Shown here: positions 11,317-21,882 of the stretch, in pieces
Position numbering within the stretch: the stretch's first letter is position 1
Layout: every line of letters begins with the position of its first letter
From: Anaeramoeba flamelloides
Taxonomy: Eukaryota; Metamonada; Anaeramoebidae
Length of the DNA: 64,000 bases
Direction: 5' to 3'
NCBI GenBank assembly: GCA_027625915.1
Contig: JANTQA010000020.1
Coordinates: 1,178,001-1,242,000 of the forward strand
Program-made: the position numbers and the translations under genes
Notes under the pieces: generated by a model
Told to the model about the DNA's origin: nothing
Databases searched by the model: none
What the model saw: only the letters and a program-made list of their open reading frames with translations

Positions 11317-12839
11317 CTTAATAGTGGTCTCGTGATGAAGAACAAAATTCGACTATGGATAATTTTTTTTTGTACAGAATAAAAAAAAAATCAATAAAGA
11401 ATTAAACAAATGTTTATTAAATTAAAATGAAGATGAAATTATGATCTAAACCAGAATTCCTATAATTAGACAAAGATAATTGTGAAATTTCAAAATAAAT
11501 AGTATGTATATCTATGAAATGTTTTTGTATAAAATTTTGAAAAATAAATTATTTTGTTTCAAAATTTGCTCTTGAAAATAGTAAAGCAAAATCTGAATTT
11601 TTATCTACACTAAAATATCATCAGAGATTCCATTTTTTTTTTATTTTGTATTTGAATTTGAACTTTTAAATTAGAAAAATAATTATAATTTCCTGTTCTC
11701 TTGTATTCTATTAAAGTTTTTTGTTTAACATTTCAAACTTAAAATGAAAGATAATATGTATTTTTGTTAATACTATTTAAGGACTATTCATATTTTATGG
11801 ATATTGCTTTTATAACTAACAAAATATTTGTTGACTTAAAAGAATGTTGAGTCAAGAGTTCTTGTGTTTAAATATAGGGTTTTTTTTTTTCGAAAATTTG
11901 TTATTTGGGTAAAATTATTTTTAATAACCAAATTCGAAATTTTAACTTGAAGGGGTTCGAAAATCAAAATTTAATTGTGTCAGATTCTATCCAAATTATT
12001 TTCAATCGCTGTATATTTTACTTCGAGTGTATAAATATAAGCCAAATTTCAAAATTAGGGGCAAACTTTATTATTATTATTTTTTTACTTTTTTCATTTG
12101 TCTTTCAAAAAATAAAGTGATTACACTATATTTTTATTTATTAATCTATATTGATTATTACCTCTAAATATTTTAGTGAAATACATTATTATTCCAAAAA
12201 AAAAAAAAAAAAATTCAATAAATTTTTTTCTAATGAAAAATAAGCCTCTTTTTTTGAAATTTAGCTTACTTTAAAATAATTTAGAGATAGAACTAGATGC
12301 AATATCAAAAAAAAAAAAAATTGATTTCAAATTTAACTTGTTTTGTTCGAAAATTCATTAAATTTTTTGATATTTTTAAATAAATGTTTTAATGTAAAAT
12401 CCTCTAAAAACATTTAAATTAACTTTCCTTTAATTGGAATTCTTTTAAATCAATTTTATTCACTACAGTATTATATTTCAATCCCTACAGAGTGGTATAA
12501 AATGTGAACAAACCTTAATAGTATTTACTAAAATTAAAGGGTGTTATTGTTGAATGTAAATCATATTTGTGTTAAAGGGTTCAAATGTATCTAAATTTCT
12601 GATTCGTAAAATAATAAAGATGATCCTAATCAATTAAAAACGATCCAATGTATTAGTCAAAAAAAATGCAAGAATCTTTGAAAAAAATCTTGCATTTCAA
12701 TACATATTTAAAGGTTGAATTATCAATTTAAAGACACCAAAATTGAAAAATATCTTTTTGAAATTTGTCTCGAAATTTAGGTTAGTTTCAAAAATATTTT
12801 TCTTTTTGATTAAATTAAATAATTAACTCCGAGATGATT

Positions 12840-13075
12840 TTGACAAATTATTTCCACATATATTGGAAATATATTGATGTTACATAACTAGTTTTGATAA
12901 AAAAGAAACAAAAAAAATCAAGATTTAGGTTTTTAATGTCCGACGATTATTGGATAAATCTTTTTAATTGAAAAATTGGAAAAAATAGTTACTTTTGGAT
13001 GTTTTTCAAAATGACTTTTTAAATATTGGAATAATTTTATTTTGAGTTTCTATCTTTTAGTATTTGGAAAAGTAA
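12840..13075 (+). repeat. dispersed repeat A, copy 1
   Basis: Shares 'ttttgacaaattatttc', 'tattggaaatatattgatg', 'gatgattat'-like and 'tttgagtttctat' blocks in order with 21045-21300, and in reverse complement with 29825-30085. The nearby 12650-12790 block also resembles 20400-20500 ('aaaggttgaatcatc', 'aaatttgtctc'). Confidence 0.55.
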
Positions 13076-13079
13076 TTAA

Positions 13080-14215
13080 GGGTGTAGTATTTTTAAAAAT
13101 AAAATTAAATCTTGTCAAGATCTTGAAAAACTTTTTTTGTAATTTCTGTTTCGACTTCTGAAATGTATGAGTTAACCTCATTTAAACAATTTATTAATTT
13201 GAGTCCCTTTTTTGAAATCAAAAATTTGCATGTTTCCAATATAAAACTAAAAAAAGGTAACCTATTATTTTTATTAACAATTAAGTCAATTCTTGAGAAT
13301 GGGAAAACATATTTTTAGTTTTATGTTGGAAAGTATCAATTTAGAAAGAAAATATTTTATTTGGTTATTATTTTTAATGATTAATAGTTCATTTCAAATA
13401 TTAACAAATAAAACTAATTGTGGTTTAGGTTAAAGAAATTGAAAATTTGATAGATGTTTAACAAAATTTTCCCAATTAAATTTCGATCTATTAAGTAAAA
13501 TATTTTTTATTATTTAAGGTTTTAAAAAAAGTTGTTTTCTGGTTTTTTCAAAAAATGAAAAAAAATTGCAAAAAAAATTTTAAATTTTAAAAAAAATCTT
13601 TTAAAAAATTGTTTGGTCTTATTCACAAGAATCCTTATAACAATTCAAATCATTTTTGGCCAGAAAAAAAATGATTTTGAATTTTGAGGATTTAAATTTA
13701 CAAAATTTACAAAAATCCTCAAGAAAATTTTCTTTTGAAAAAATCGGATTTTATCTTAAAACAAAAACAAAATTTCTTGGTAAAATTTTTAAATGGCTTT
13801 AAAACTTTAATTATTATAACTATTCTTCTTAAAAAAATAAAATTATTTTTCCAATTGGTTGAATATATCATTTTTTTTTGGTTAACGAAAAGTTTTGTTT
13901 CAAAAAAGAAAAAAAAATCTTTATATTAATATTACCTGTCAACAAAGACTTTTGTTATTGTCTAATAATGATCGAAATGGTAATAAACAGGGTAAAAACT
14001 TTTTATAATATGAGAAATAAAATGAATTTAATAGGTTTTCTTATTCAGAAAAAATGGAAAAAAAAAATTGATCTCAAAAAAAAACATATTCTTTTTTGGG
14101 TTTCTTAGTCAATCAGAATTTTTTGACACTTGGTAATCTACAAAATTTGTAAGTAGAGAATATCACCAATAATGTATTTTAAAATTTTGTCTTGTTGCCG
14201 TAGAAGAATGATGCC
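13080..14215 (-). mobile_element. decayed copy of the TTAA/GGGACTAG element (inverted relative to 30449-31579)
   Basis: Begins just after TTAA (13076-13079) with 'gggtgtagta'. The whole 1.1 kb aligns as the reverse complement of 30449-31579: 'gttaacctcatttaaacaattta' here matches 'aaattgtttaaatggggttaac' there, and 'tccttataacaattcaa', 'tttttgacacttgg' and 'cttgttgccgtagaaga' also correspond. The far terminus has decayed. The open frames at 13735-14108 fall inside it and look like noise. Confidence 0.6.
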
Positions 14216-14957
14216 TGAAAGAAAAATATTTGGTAACTTTCAAAAACTTGAAACTTTTTTTATGAAAACCGAAAAAAGAGGAAAGTTTAAAAAATAAAAA
14301 TTTTTAAACTGTTATTTTTAGTAAAAAATTTGTAATGATTTATTGTTCAATAAGATTTATCATAGATTATTTAGACTTATGTGAAATCACAGAAGCTATT
14401 TAAGTTATAGAGTACTAAGATCATTAACATCTAATTACAGCATACTTTGATTAAAAACGAATTTGTGAAGATGCTAATCCCTTTTACTAAGAGTAAAATG
14501 AAGTAAAAATTTTATTGAATTCTTTTTAATTTTTCAGTACTTGAGAGAAACAAAAATTCTGATTCAATATTCTCTGAAATTATAAGAACACTTGTTTCAT
14601 TTTCCTTGTTTACATAATTTTACTTTCAAGAACTTTGTTGTTCACAAGAATAAAAAGTGATGCCTTAATTTTGAAAGTTTTTTTGTTCCATTTTTAGATT
14701 TTACACAATTTATCTTTTTTTTTTGATAAATTTGTGTTTTTTAAAGCTGTGTTGTTGAAAATCTCAATTTTTAAAAAATGTTTTTTCAAATGATCTGATT
14801 TTTGTAAAGATTTCTTATTTCAAGAAAATTTAAACTTTTGAAATTCCAATTTTATGAAAAGAAGGCAAAAGCACAGTTTGCGAGATAAGTGGTTTTAAAT
14901 GAAAAAACAGAACGAAGGAAATTAATTTTTTGAGAAAGAAAAAAAGGGAGTTCATAC

Positions 14958-15356
14958 AGGCTTGATGTCTCTATGTATAAATCCAATCTTATGGATCTCC
15001 TTGATAGAAAGTATCATTTCAATTCCAATTTTGACTGTTGTTGTGATTGAAAAGCAACGCTTTCTGTGGTGCCTTCTCACAGAAGACAAATTTGGTCCAT
15101 GCAAATCCATGACCAAATAATTAAAGTCCTTACTACAACCAGAGCAAATAAAATTCGGAAAAAAAATAGAGGGTTGCAACTGGCTTAAGACCTCAATCTC
15201 AAACTTGAGTGCTTCCTTTTGGCAACTTTTTTTTTCAAATTTAATAGCAACAGGCTGTTCCGTTCGGCGATCGTGTGCAATATAAATCTCGCCAAAACCT
15301 CCTTGTCCGATACGCGTAACTAAATGCCGTCTTCCACGAATTGATCCAGTTAGCAT
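14958..15356 (-). CDS. tau-tubulin-kinase/CK1-like kinase, N-lobe exon
   Basis: Starting at the ATG at 15356, this encodes an N-lobe: glycine-rich loop 'IGQGGFGEIY', catalytic Lys in 'VAIKFEKK', hinge 'NYLVMDLHGPNL', and catalytic loop 'FIHRDIKP'. It stops exactly at the donor cct|gtatga. 'GEIY' and the 'DLHGPNL..VRR' stretch are typical of tau-tubulin kinases within the CK1 group, which phosphorylate Ser/Thr in microtubule-associated and other proteins. The open frame extends 23 residues further upstream but only from a TTG. The rest of the kinase is the damaged segment at 9785-11316, so this exon probably belongs to a broken or poorly resolved gene. Confidence 0.7.
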
Positions 15357-16707
15357 TGATAGTTTGTTCTTGTGTTTTTTTTTGTGGTTGACTTGTGTTC
15401 TGTTGATGGTTGTTTTGTTAAACAAATATAGGAATAAAAAAAAATAATGTTTGGTTAAAAAAGAAAAAATGGAAAAGTGAATTCACTTTTTACTATTTTT
15501 TATCTAATTTCCTTCAAAAGCGAAATTTTTATTTTAGTATTTCAAAATTTGAATAACTACCTTTTCGTTTCCTCATAAAGAGATAAGAAAATCGTATTTA
15601 TTTTTTTCCCAAAAGCTATTAAAGAACTTATAATCACAAAGAATCAGAAAAACTCATAAACCAAAACCCCTTTATAATTTTTAACGAAAATAGTTTGTGT
15701 AAGTTTTAAACCAATTCATTTTTTACAACTAATTGTTGGAAAAGATCTTGATCCTTTTAGTTTAAATTCGAAAAACCTAAAAGAAATATTTTTAAAACAT
15801 TTTTGTTTTTGGAAATCTCACTAAAATGAAATATCTGATAGATTGTATCGACATATAAAAAATTGTAATTTTAAAACTTGTTTTTAAAAATACTCGAAAG
15901 ATAAATCAAATATAGAAAAATTGAATATCGAAAATAATAATTTTGTTTTTTCTTTTGAATAATTTATTAAATTTCTTGAAATTTATAAGATGAACAAGAA
16001 TTTTATTAAAAATTGTGAATAATATAAATAATGAATTGTTATTATGAATTAATTTGATTTAATTTTTATTTTGTTTATTTATCATAATTATTAATTGGAA
16101 ATTATTTATTTTTTTGTTAATATTTAATCATTTAAAAAATAATAATACAGTTGACTATAAATTGTAAAAGAAAAAATTTAAAATAAATAATATTTCATTC
16201 TTCATTATAAGTTGAATTTTCTAGGTTTTAAAAAAGTATTTTTTTAGAATTTAAATTTGATTGTTTGGTTTGTTTTTCTCCTTTATTTTTATTTAAATAA
16301 AAAGAAAAAAATTATTGGAATGGTTATTTGAATAAATAAATTATATATTTTTCAAGTTTAAAATAATTATTATATTTTTTTGAAATTAAGAAGATTTTTT
16401 ATATAGAGTTATTATAGAACTGGGTGTTTTTCTTTTTAAAGTTTATTTTGGTATACTTCCTTTACCTGCTATAAGATTTCTTACTTCTTTTCAAAGAAGT
16501 TTATTTTTATTTTTTTTTTTGGATAACTGAAATAAAAAAATTAAACTATCCATTATTTTAAAAATAATAATCTTATTAATATTAGCCTTCCTAAAAAATA
16601 CATCCCAAAAATTCCCTAAATCACCAAAAGTCCCCAATTCTCAAAGATAAATTAATATTTTATGCTTGTTTTAAGTTAAAAAAATTCGAAATGGTTATTA
16701 ACTATTT

Positions 16708-17384
16708 TTCAGTCAAAGGGGCCCAGTTGTAATGGTTTAATACATGTGTTTAAAGGGTTTGCATAGATATTAGAAGAAAAATTTTATTTTGGAAATTTTC
16801 AAAATAGAAATCATTTTTTCACATTTTTTGTTTTTTTTTTTCGATTTTGTTTTAAAACGTCATTCAGTTGAAAAAATTTTTTTATTGCAAGATCAAGAGT
16901 CACTTGATAAAAATGTGTTATTCTAAGGTTATTGAAACCATCTAAAGATTGTTGAGAAATCATATTGATTTCTATTGCAATTCTATGAAGATCTTTGATC
17001 TTGATATTTGTTTAATAAATGTGAAAAATTTTCACTTTATTTTCATTTCCTTTTTCAAATAGATACCACAAATACCAACAAACTTCATTTGGGTGCTTAA
17101 TTATTAAAAGAAAAGTATGGATATTGAAGTGAAAAATGTTTCATATTTATTATTCAAATACCAGTAGAAGTTCAAAACGAACATCGTTGTTTTTCTTAAT
17201 GGGGCCCTAAGAATTTGAGTTTTTCAATTTTTAAGAAAATATATTGATTAATTAGTTTTCTTTCCGACATATATCAACAATTTTTTGATATGTATAATTC
17301 TTTTTATTTCTTATTTGTTCTTCAAAGGCCAATTATATAAAATAATTGATATTTGAAAAAAAGGTTGGGCCTCTTTGACTGAAA
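16708..17384 (+). mobile_element. non-autonomous TIR element, CAGTCAAAGGGGCCCA family, copy 3 (best ends)
   Basis: Left terminus 'tttcagtcaaaggggccca' (near 16707-16726) and right terminus 'tgggcctctttgactgaaa' (17366-17384) are inverted repeats over ~19 bp with one mismatch. The ~680 bp interior is homologous to the copies at 3114-3639 (reverse) and 7468-7980 (direct). No transposase frame. Confidence 0.75.
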
Positions 17385-18598
17385 CAGAGTTTATGATTTA
17401 AAATTTTTTTTTTGGAAATGTGAATGAAAATTGGTTTCCATTTATTTTACAACAATTAATATCTTTTGATATGTTTTTTTATTTAACTGATCTAACATTG
17501 AAAATATTTCAACAATTTGAGAGATAATAAGAAATTCTATTAATAGTTTAATCTTGGGGGTTACGAAACCATTGAAATAATTAAGATTAAGCATTTAATT
17601 ATAATCTAAAAATAATTAAATTAAAAAGTAATTCTTAAGGTTTGAAGCCTATTTTTGTTAGTTGTAAATGTATTGAGGAAATAGTTTTAAAATAATTGTT
17701 GGTTTTTTTTCTCATATTTTTTTTGTAAAATAAAAATAAAAAATTGTTAAAAGTAATGTTCTTCAAATTAAGAAATAATATTTTTTTTGAAGTTTAAAAT
17801 AACTATTTTCATTTGTTTTTGAGGAAAAAAATTGATTTTTTCTGCTATTTTATTACATAATTTGGTGTTTTTATTATTATAGTGTATTTTTGTATAATAT
17901 CTAAATAGAAAATACGAATACTTTTTTCATATAAGAAAATTATTTTTTAAAATAAAACTTTAATTAACGCTGTGGAAAAAAAGTGAAACACAGTTTTTAA
18001 TTGGGAACATTGTTGAAAATATAAAGTAAGACCAATTAATAAAAGAGTAAATAAATAAATAAAGACAAAATGAAGAATTCAGTACAATAATAGTTTTTTT
18101 AATACTATCTTTTGGTGATGGGTTTTACTATGAATGATCAATTATTAAACATTTGTTCAAAAAATTGACTACTTTTGGAGATCTCCAAAACCACTTTTAC
18201 AATTTCAATAATAAAGTAGATTTAAATTGTATTTGTTTTTTTGAATGAAAATAATATAATGGATTATTATTTGGAGTTAATTGGTTTCTTCTTTTAATTG
18301 ATTTTAGTTATCATTTTCAGTAATGTTTACAATTAGAAACCGAATTGAACTTTTTTCTACAAAAATTAATTGACTTATATAATTTTCCAAGAATGAAAAA
18401 AATAGATCAAACTTTTTAAAACAATATTTTATCTCTGATTATAATTTTTAAGAAAGTATGAAATTATTGAATAAATGATTTTAACCTCTTTTTTTAAAAA
18501 TTCAAGACAATATAAAAATTAATGGAATTTTTTTATTGAATTTACTGTTTATTTTTTTGTTATTATGGTTTACAATCCCTAAAATTTGAATAAGAATT

Positions 18599-19274
18599 AT
18601 CTTGTATCGGGTGTGGCAACTTATTATTTTTGTTCTTGGCTGATCGATCTTCGAGGAAGTATGGATATCAAATAGTTTTTCAAAAAGTCATTTTTTTGGC
18701 ATTTTATATTTTTTTTCGAAATCCAAGGGATATTAAAAACATTAATATATCGGAAGTTAAGTTATTAAAAAATGTGATCTGTGAGTTGTCTATTGAAATT
18801 TTTCATCAATTTTTATTTTTATTTGGCTTTTAAAAAAAATTATTTGTTTTTTTAGTTAAATAACTAAAAACTAATAAATGAAATAATTTTTTTCAATTGA
18901 TAACCCAAAAATTAAAATTCATTATTAAATATCTACTAACTTATTAAACTTACATTCTTCAATTTGGATTTTGGAAAAATAAAAAAACAATAGCCAAAAA
19001 TTACCTTTTTGAACCACTACTGGTATTTGAATAATAAATGGGATTTTTTTTCACTTCATTTTTAATTTCTCTTTTTTAAGAGAATATAGATCGAGAACCT
19101 CAAATTATAACCTAATTTCTTTGAGAACTATATTTATAAAAAAAAAAATATAGAAAAGGAAGTGAAAATTCTTTCCCATTTAGAATTCAAATACCAGTAT
19201 TTAAAATCAATTCTCCCCCAAAGATCAATCAGCCAAGAACCAAAATTATGTGATCGCCACATCCGATACAAGAT
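18599..19274. mobile_element. TIR element with ~55 bp arms, directly upstream of eS28
   Basis: The left arm begins 'cttgtatcgggtgtggc' and contains 'ttgttcttggctgat'. The right arm, read on the other strand, begins 'cttgtatcggatgtggc' and contains 'tggttcttggctgat'. The arms stay similar for ~55 bp. The unique 'cgaagg'-like interior encodes only short frames (18630-18833, 19162-19386) that are probably chance. The element ends 130 bp before the eS28 start codon. Confidence 0.7.
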
Positions 19275-19404
19275 ATTGTTTTTTCAAATTTCAACTATTC
19301 CAACCTTAATGGATTTTTGTTTTGGATTTAAAAAAAATTCAAAAAATGATTCATTTTTCTTAGATCATTTTTTCGTTCAAAATTAAAAATTTTCTATCTA
19401 GCTA

Positions 19405-19816
19405 ATGGTAAATATTCTTTTTTAAACAATCTTCTTGAAAACTCAATTTCTTTTTAAACCCACACACCAACCACTCACGTACCAAAATCATAAAAATAAT
19501 AGTCAACAGTAAGTTTTTTTTTTTTTTTTTAATCTATTGAAGTGACTTTGATCGGTTTAACAAGTCTTTGAATTTCTTTTTGAATTTTGACTTTTTGTTT
19601 TTGTAACATCCCAATTACAATCAGGACGAAAAAACACTTGTAACTGTCACAAAAGTTCTTGGAAGAACAGGTGCATCAGGTGGTGTAAGCCAAGTACGTG
19701 TTGAATTTATTGATGATAACACAAGAAACCTTATTCGTAATGTTAAAGGGCCAGTTAAAGAAGGTGACATTCTTGTGCTGATGGAATCTGAAAGGCAAGC
19801 AAGACGCTTTAGATAA
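19405..19816 (+). CDS. RPS28: 40S ribosomal protein eS28, two exons
   Basis: Exon 2 (19625-19816) encodes '[18 protein letters not shown]', 'QVRVEFIDD', '[12 protein letters not shown]' and the C-terminal '[10 protein letters not shown]', unmistakable eS28, ending in TAA. The first exon is inferred to be only the start codon: ATG at 19405-19407 directly followed by donor GTAAAT, with acceptor 'caatcag|gac' at 19624/19625. Joining gives '[12 protein letters not shown]', which fits the start of yeast eS28, and 64 residues in all (family 67-69). The 217 bp intron contains another donor-like 'gtaagt' near 19508. No ATG is available nearer the exon. eS28 is a small OB-fold protein of the 40S head near the mRNA exit. 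Ribosomal protein genes often have an intron right after the ATG, probably for regulatory reasons. Confidence 0.85.
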
Positions 19817-20706
19817 ACAACAAATCATTGAAAATTACAACAAAAAACTAAAACCAAAAACAACATTTTTTATTTGGATTATTTCAAAAAAAAAAATCAA
19901 AAAAAAAGAATCAAGCTTTTTTAATTTTGAGAAATAAAACACCTCTTTTACTTTTTATTACCGCCAATTCCATTCGAGTAAATAAATCATTTTATGTCCA
20001 CTCACTAATACAAATTTTTTTTCTTTTCTTTTTTATTTCAAACAAAAATAATTCTTTGCTTTTTTTTTGACTTCTTTTTTTTTATAGGTCTCGTTTCAGA
20101 ACAAACTTTTTCTTCATTTTTCAAAAAAAAAAATCTATCAACACAACCAATTTTTGAATCACAAAACCACTTAAGTAATAGCGAAAATGATTAAAATGAG
20201 AAAAAAAAGTGACAATTTTAAGAAACTAACGTCAACCAAGAACAAACCAAAAATCAAAGTGTGTTTTTTTGGGAGGAAATCACATTAGTGAACCAATGGT
20301 TCAAATGTCTCTCTTAGCAATCGTAAAAGAGTGCTATTTGTTGATCCTATCAATGAAAAATGATCATTTTATTCGTAAAAAAACCACAAAAATTTCAAAA
20401 AAAAATCTATACTTGGCCACAATTTTAAAGGTTGAATCATCATTATTCAGACTCCAAAGTTGGAAAATAGTCTTTGTTAAATTTGTCTCAAAATGTTGAT
20501 TAAGGACTATCTGAATTTTATACTCTGTGTGAATTGAAATACAAAGCAGTAAATAGACTAAGACCTTTAAAATCTAGTGAATTGATGGAAAGTCAAATAT
20601 TGTCAATTTTTAGCAATTTAAGATTTTGACTAAAATCATTTATTGATCCAAAAACTTTTCGAAAAATCCCAACAAAGCAAGGTAAAAATAAAAAGCTATT
20701 TTTTTT

Positions 20707-20811
20707 GATATTGGGAAAATGTCACTCCACTTTCTTTTCAAATGGGTGGCTACACTCAGCACCAACTCTAACATACTTCAATATAAAGTGGAGTAACATT
20801 TTCCCAATATC
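20707..20811. repeat. 105 bp hairpin / miniature inverted-repeat element
   Basis: Left arm 20707-20733 ('gatattgggaaaatgt...') and right arm 20785-20811 are inverted repeats of 27 bp with a single mismatch, separated by a ~50 bp, relatively GC-richer loop ('ggtggctacactcagcacc'). Either a tiny MITE or a transcribed hairpin. Confidence 0.75.
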
Positions 20812-21044
20812 ATTTTTGGAAGTCGAAAATTTTGAGTGAAAAATATTTGGATTTGGAAAGTAAATTTTTTTTTCCTTCCTCAAAAAAAACCTAAATTTTA
20901 CATTTTAACAAGATCTATTAACTCAACATTCTTTTGAGTTCATAATTCATGTTTTAGGTATAAAAGAAATAGCCACTGGTAATAAAATTCGAATAATCCT
21001 TAAGTTAAATTAAAAACACAATTTATTTTAGAAGTCAAATAATT

Positions 21045-21300
21045 GATGAATAAATTTTTTTGACAAATTATTTCTGAAATATTGGAAATATATTGATGTT
21101 ACAACTAGACTGATAAATCAAAAGGAAACCAAACTAACCAGTCTTTGGGTTTTTGTGTTGATGATTATCGGGTTAATCTTTGAAATTAAACAATTAAAAA
21201 AATATTTTTATATTTGAAAGTTTTAAATATGAATTATTAAACACCAGAAGACTGGATATTATTTGAGTTTCTATTTTTAGGTTTGGAAAAGGAATTAAAA
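21045..21300 (+). repeat. dispersed repeat A, copy 2
   Basis: Direct-orientation match to 12840-13075 ('tgacaaattatttc', 'tattggaaatatattgatg', 'tttgagtttctat' in order) and inverted match to 29825-30085. Reads as old, diverged dispersed repeat. Confidence 0.55.
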
Positions 21301-21437
21301 AAATAATTTTCAAAATAAAATTCTTATATATCCCTACGAACCAAAAAACACTAAAAAGGGAAAACTGATCAAATACCTTCCTTTAATACAATTAAAAAAA
21401 CTAAATTAAAAAATAAAAATAAATAAAGTTTCCATTT

Positions 21438-21882
21438 ACTGTTGAGAGAAAAATGTTGGACAGAGAAAAATAGTTGGACAGCAATTTTAATTGGGAACCT
21501 TACTGAAAATGATTTTTAATTTCAATCGTTTGTGAAATAACCAAAGAAAATAACAATAATCTACTTATTAGAATAAGGACTAATGTAATTCTACTTTTTC
21601 GAAACCTTATCTCTTATAATCTAAAGCAAGTTTAAAAATTACCATTTTCAGAATTAATAGTAAACTTTACTAAAACTTGGATTTTTGATAAAATAGCATG
21701 ATCTACTTTAGTTATCAACCATTCAAATGATTATTCTACACAAACCCCAGATTAATGAATTTGTAACACCTTTAAACCTGGATTTATCAAAAATTCAAAT
21801 AGTTATCAATAGGATTTGATTTTCAATTTTAATAATGTTCCCAATTAAAAATGGTGTCCAACATTTTTCTCTCAACAGTTAA
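21438..21882. mobile_element. TIR element, ACTGTTGAGAGAAAAATGTTGG family
   Basis: The left end 'actgttgagagaaaaatg' and the right end 'catttttctctcaacagt' are perfect inverted repeats. A second paired block follows inside each arm ('aattgggaaccttactgaaaat' on the left, 'attttaataatgttccc' on the right). A ~12 bp partial duplication of 'gttggaca' in the left arm offsets the two. Total ~445 bp, no coding frame. The inner block also appears alone at 17990 and inside the fold-back at 53481-54301. Confidence 0.75.

Larger units (their letters stand above)
11317..14957 (-). other. putative ~3.6 kb intron or gap between kinase exons
   Basis: The upstream exon ends at a good donor (cct|gtatga, phase 0) right after 'HRDIKP'. 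The downstream acceptor at 11316/11317 gives phase 1, so the two do not join directly. A small middle exon (the 'SNF' segment of relatives) must be hidden here, or the locus is decayed. The interval is filled with repeats (12840-13075 and 13080-14215). Confidence 0.5.
15357..19404. other. spacer rich in repeats
   Basis: Divergent spacer between the kinase and the eS28 gene. 15430-16700 is plain AT-rich sequence. TIR elements occupy 16708-17384 and 18599-19274. At 17985-18020 there is an orphan end ('tttttaattgggaacattgttgaaaat') matching the termini of the 21438-21882 element. The eS28 promoter must lie within 19275-19404 or inside the element before it. Confidence 0.55.

Noticed and set aside
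13735-14108. Overlapping Lys/Phe-rich frames as missing kinase exons
   Set aside because: They lie inside the inverted copy of the 30449-31579 element and show no kinase motif.
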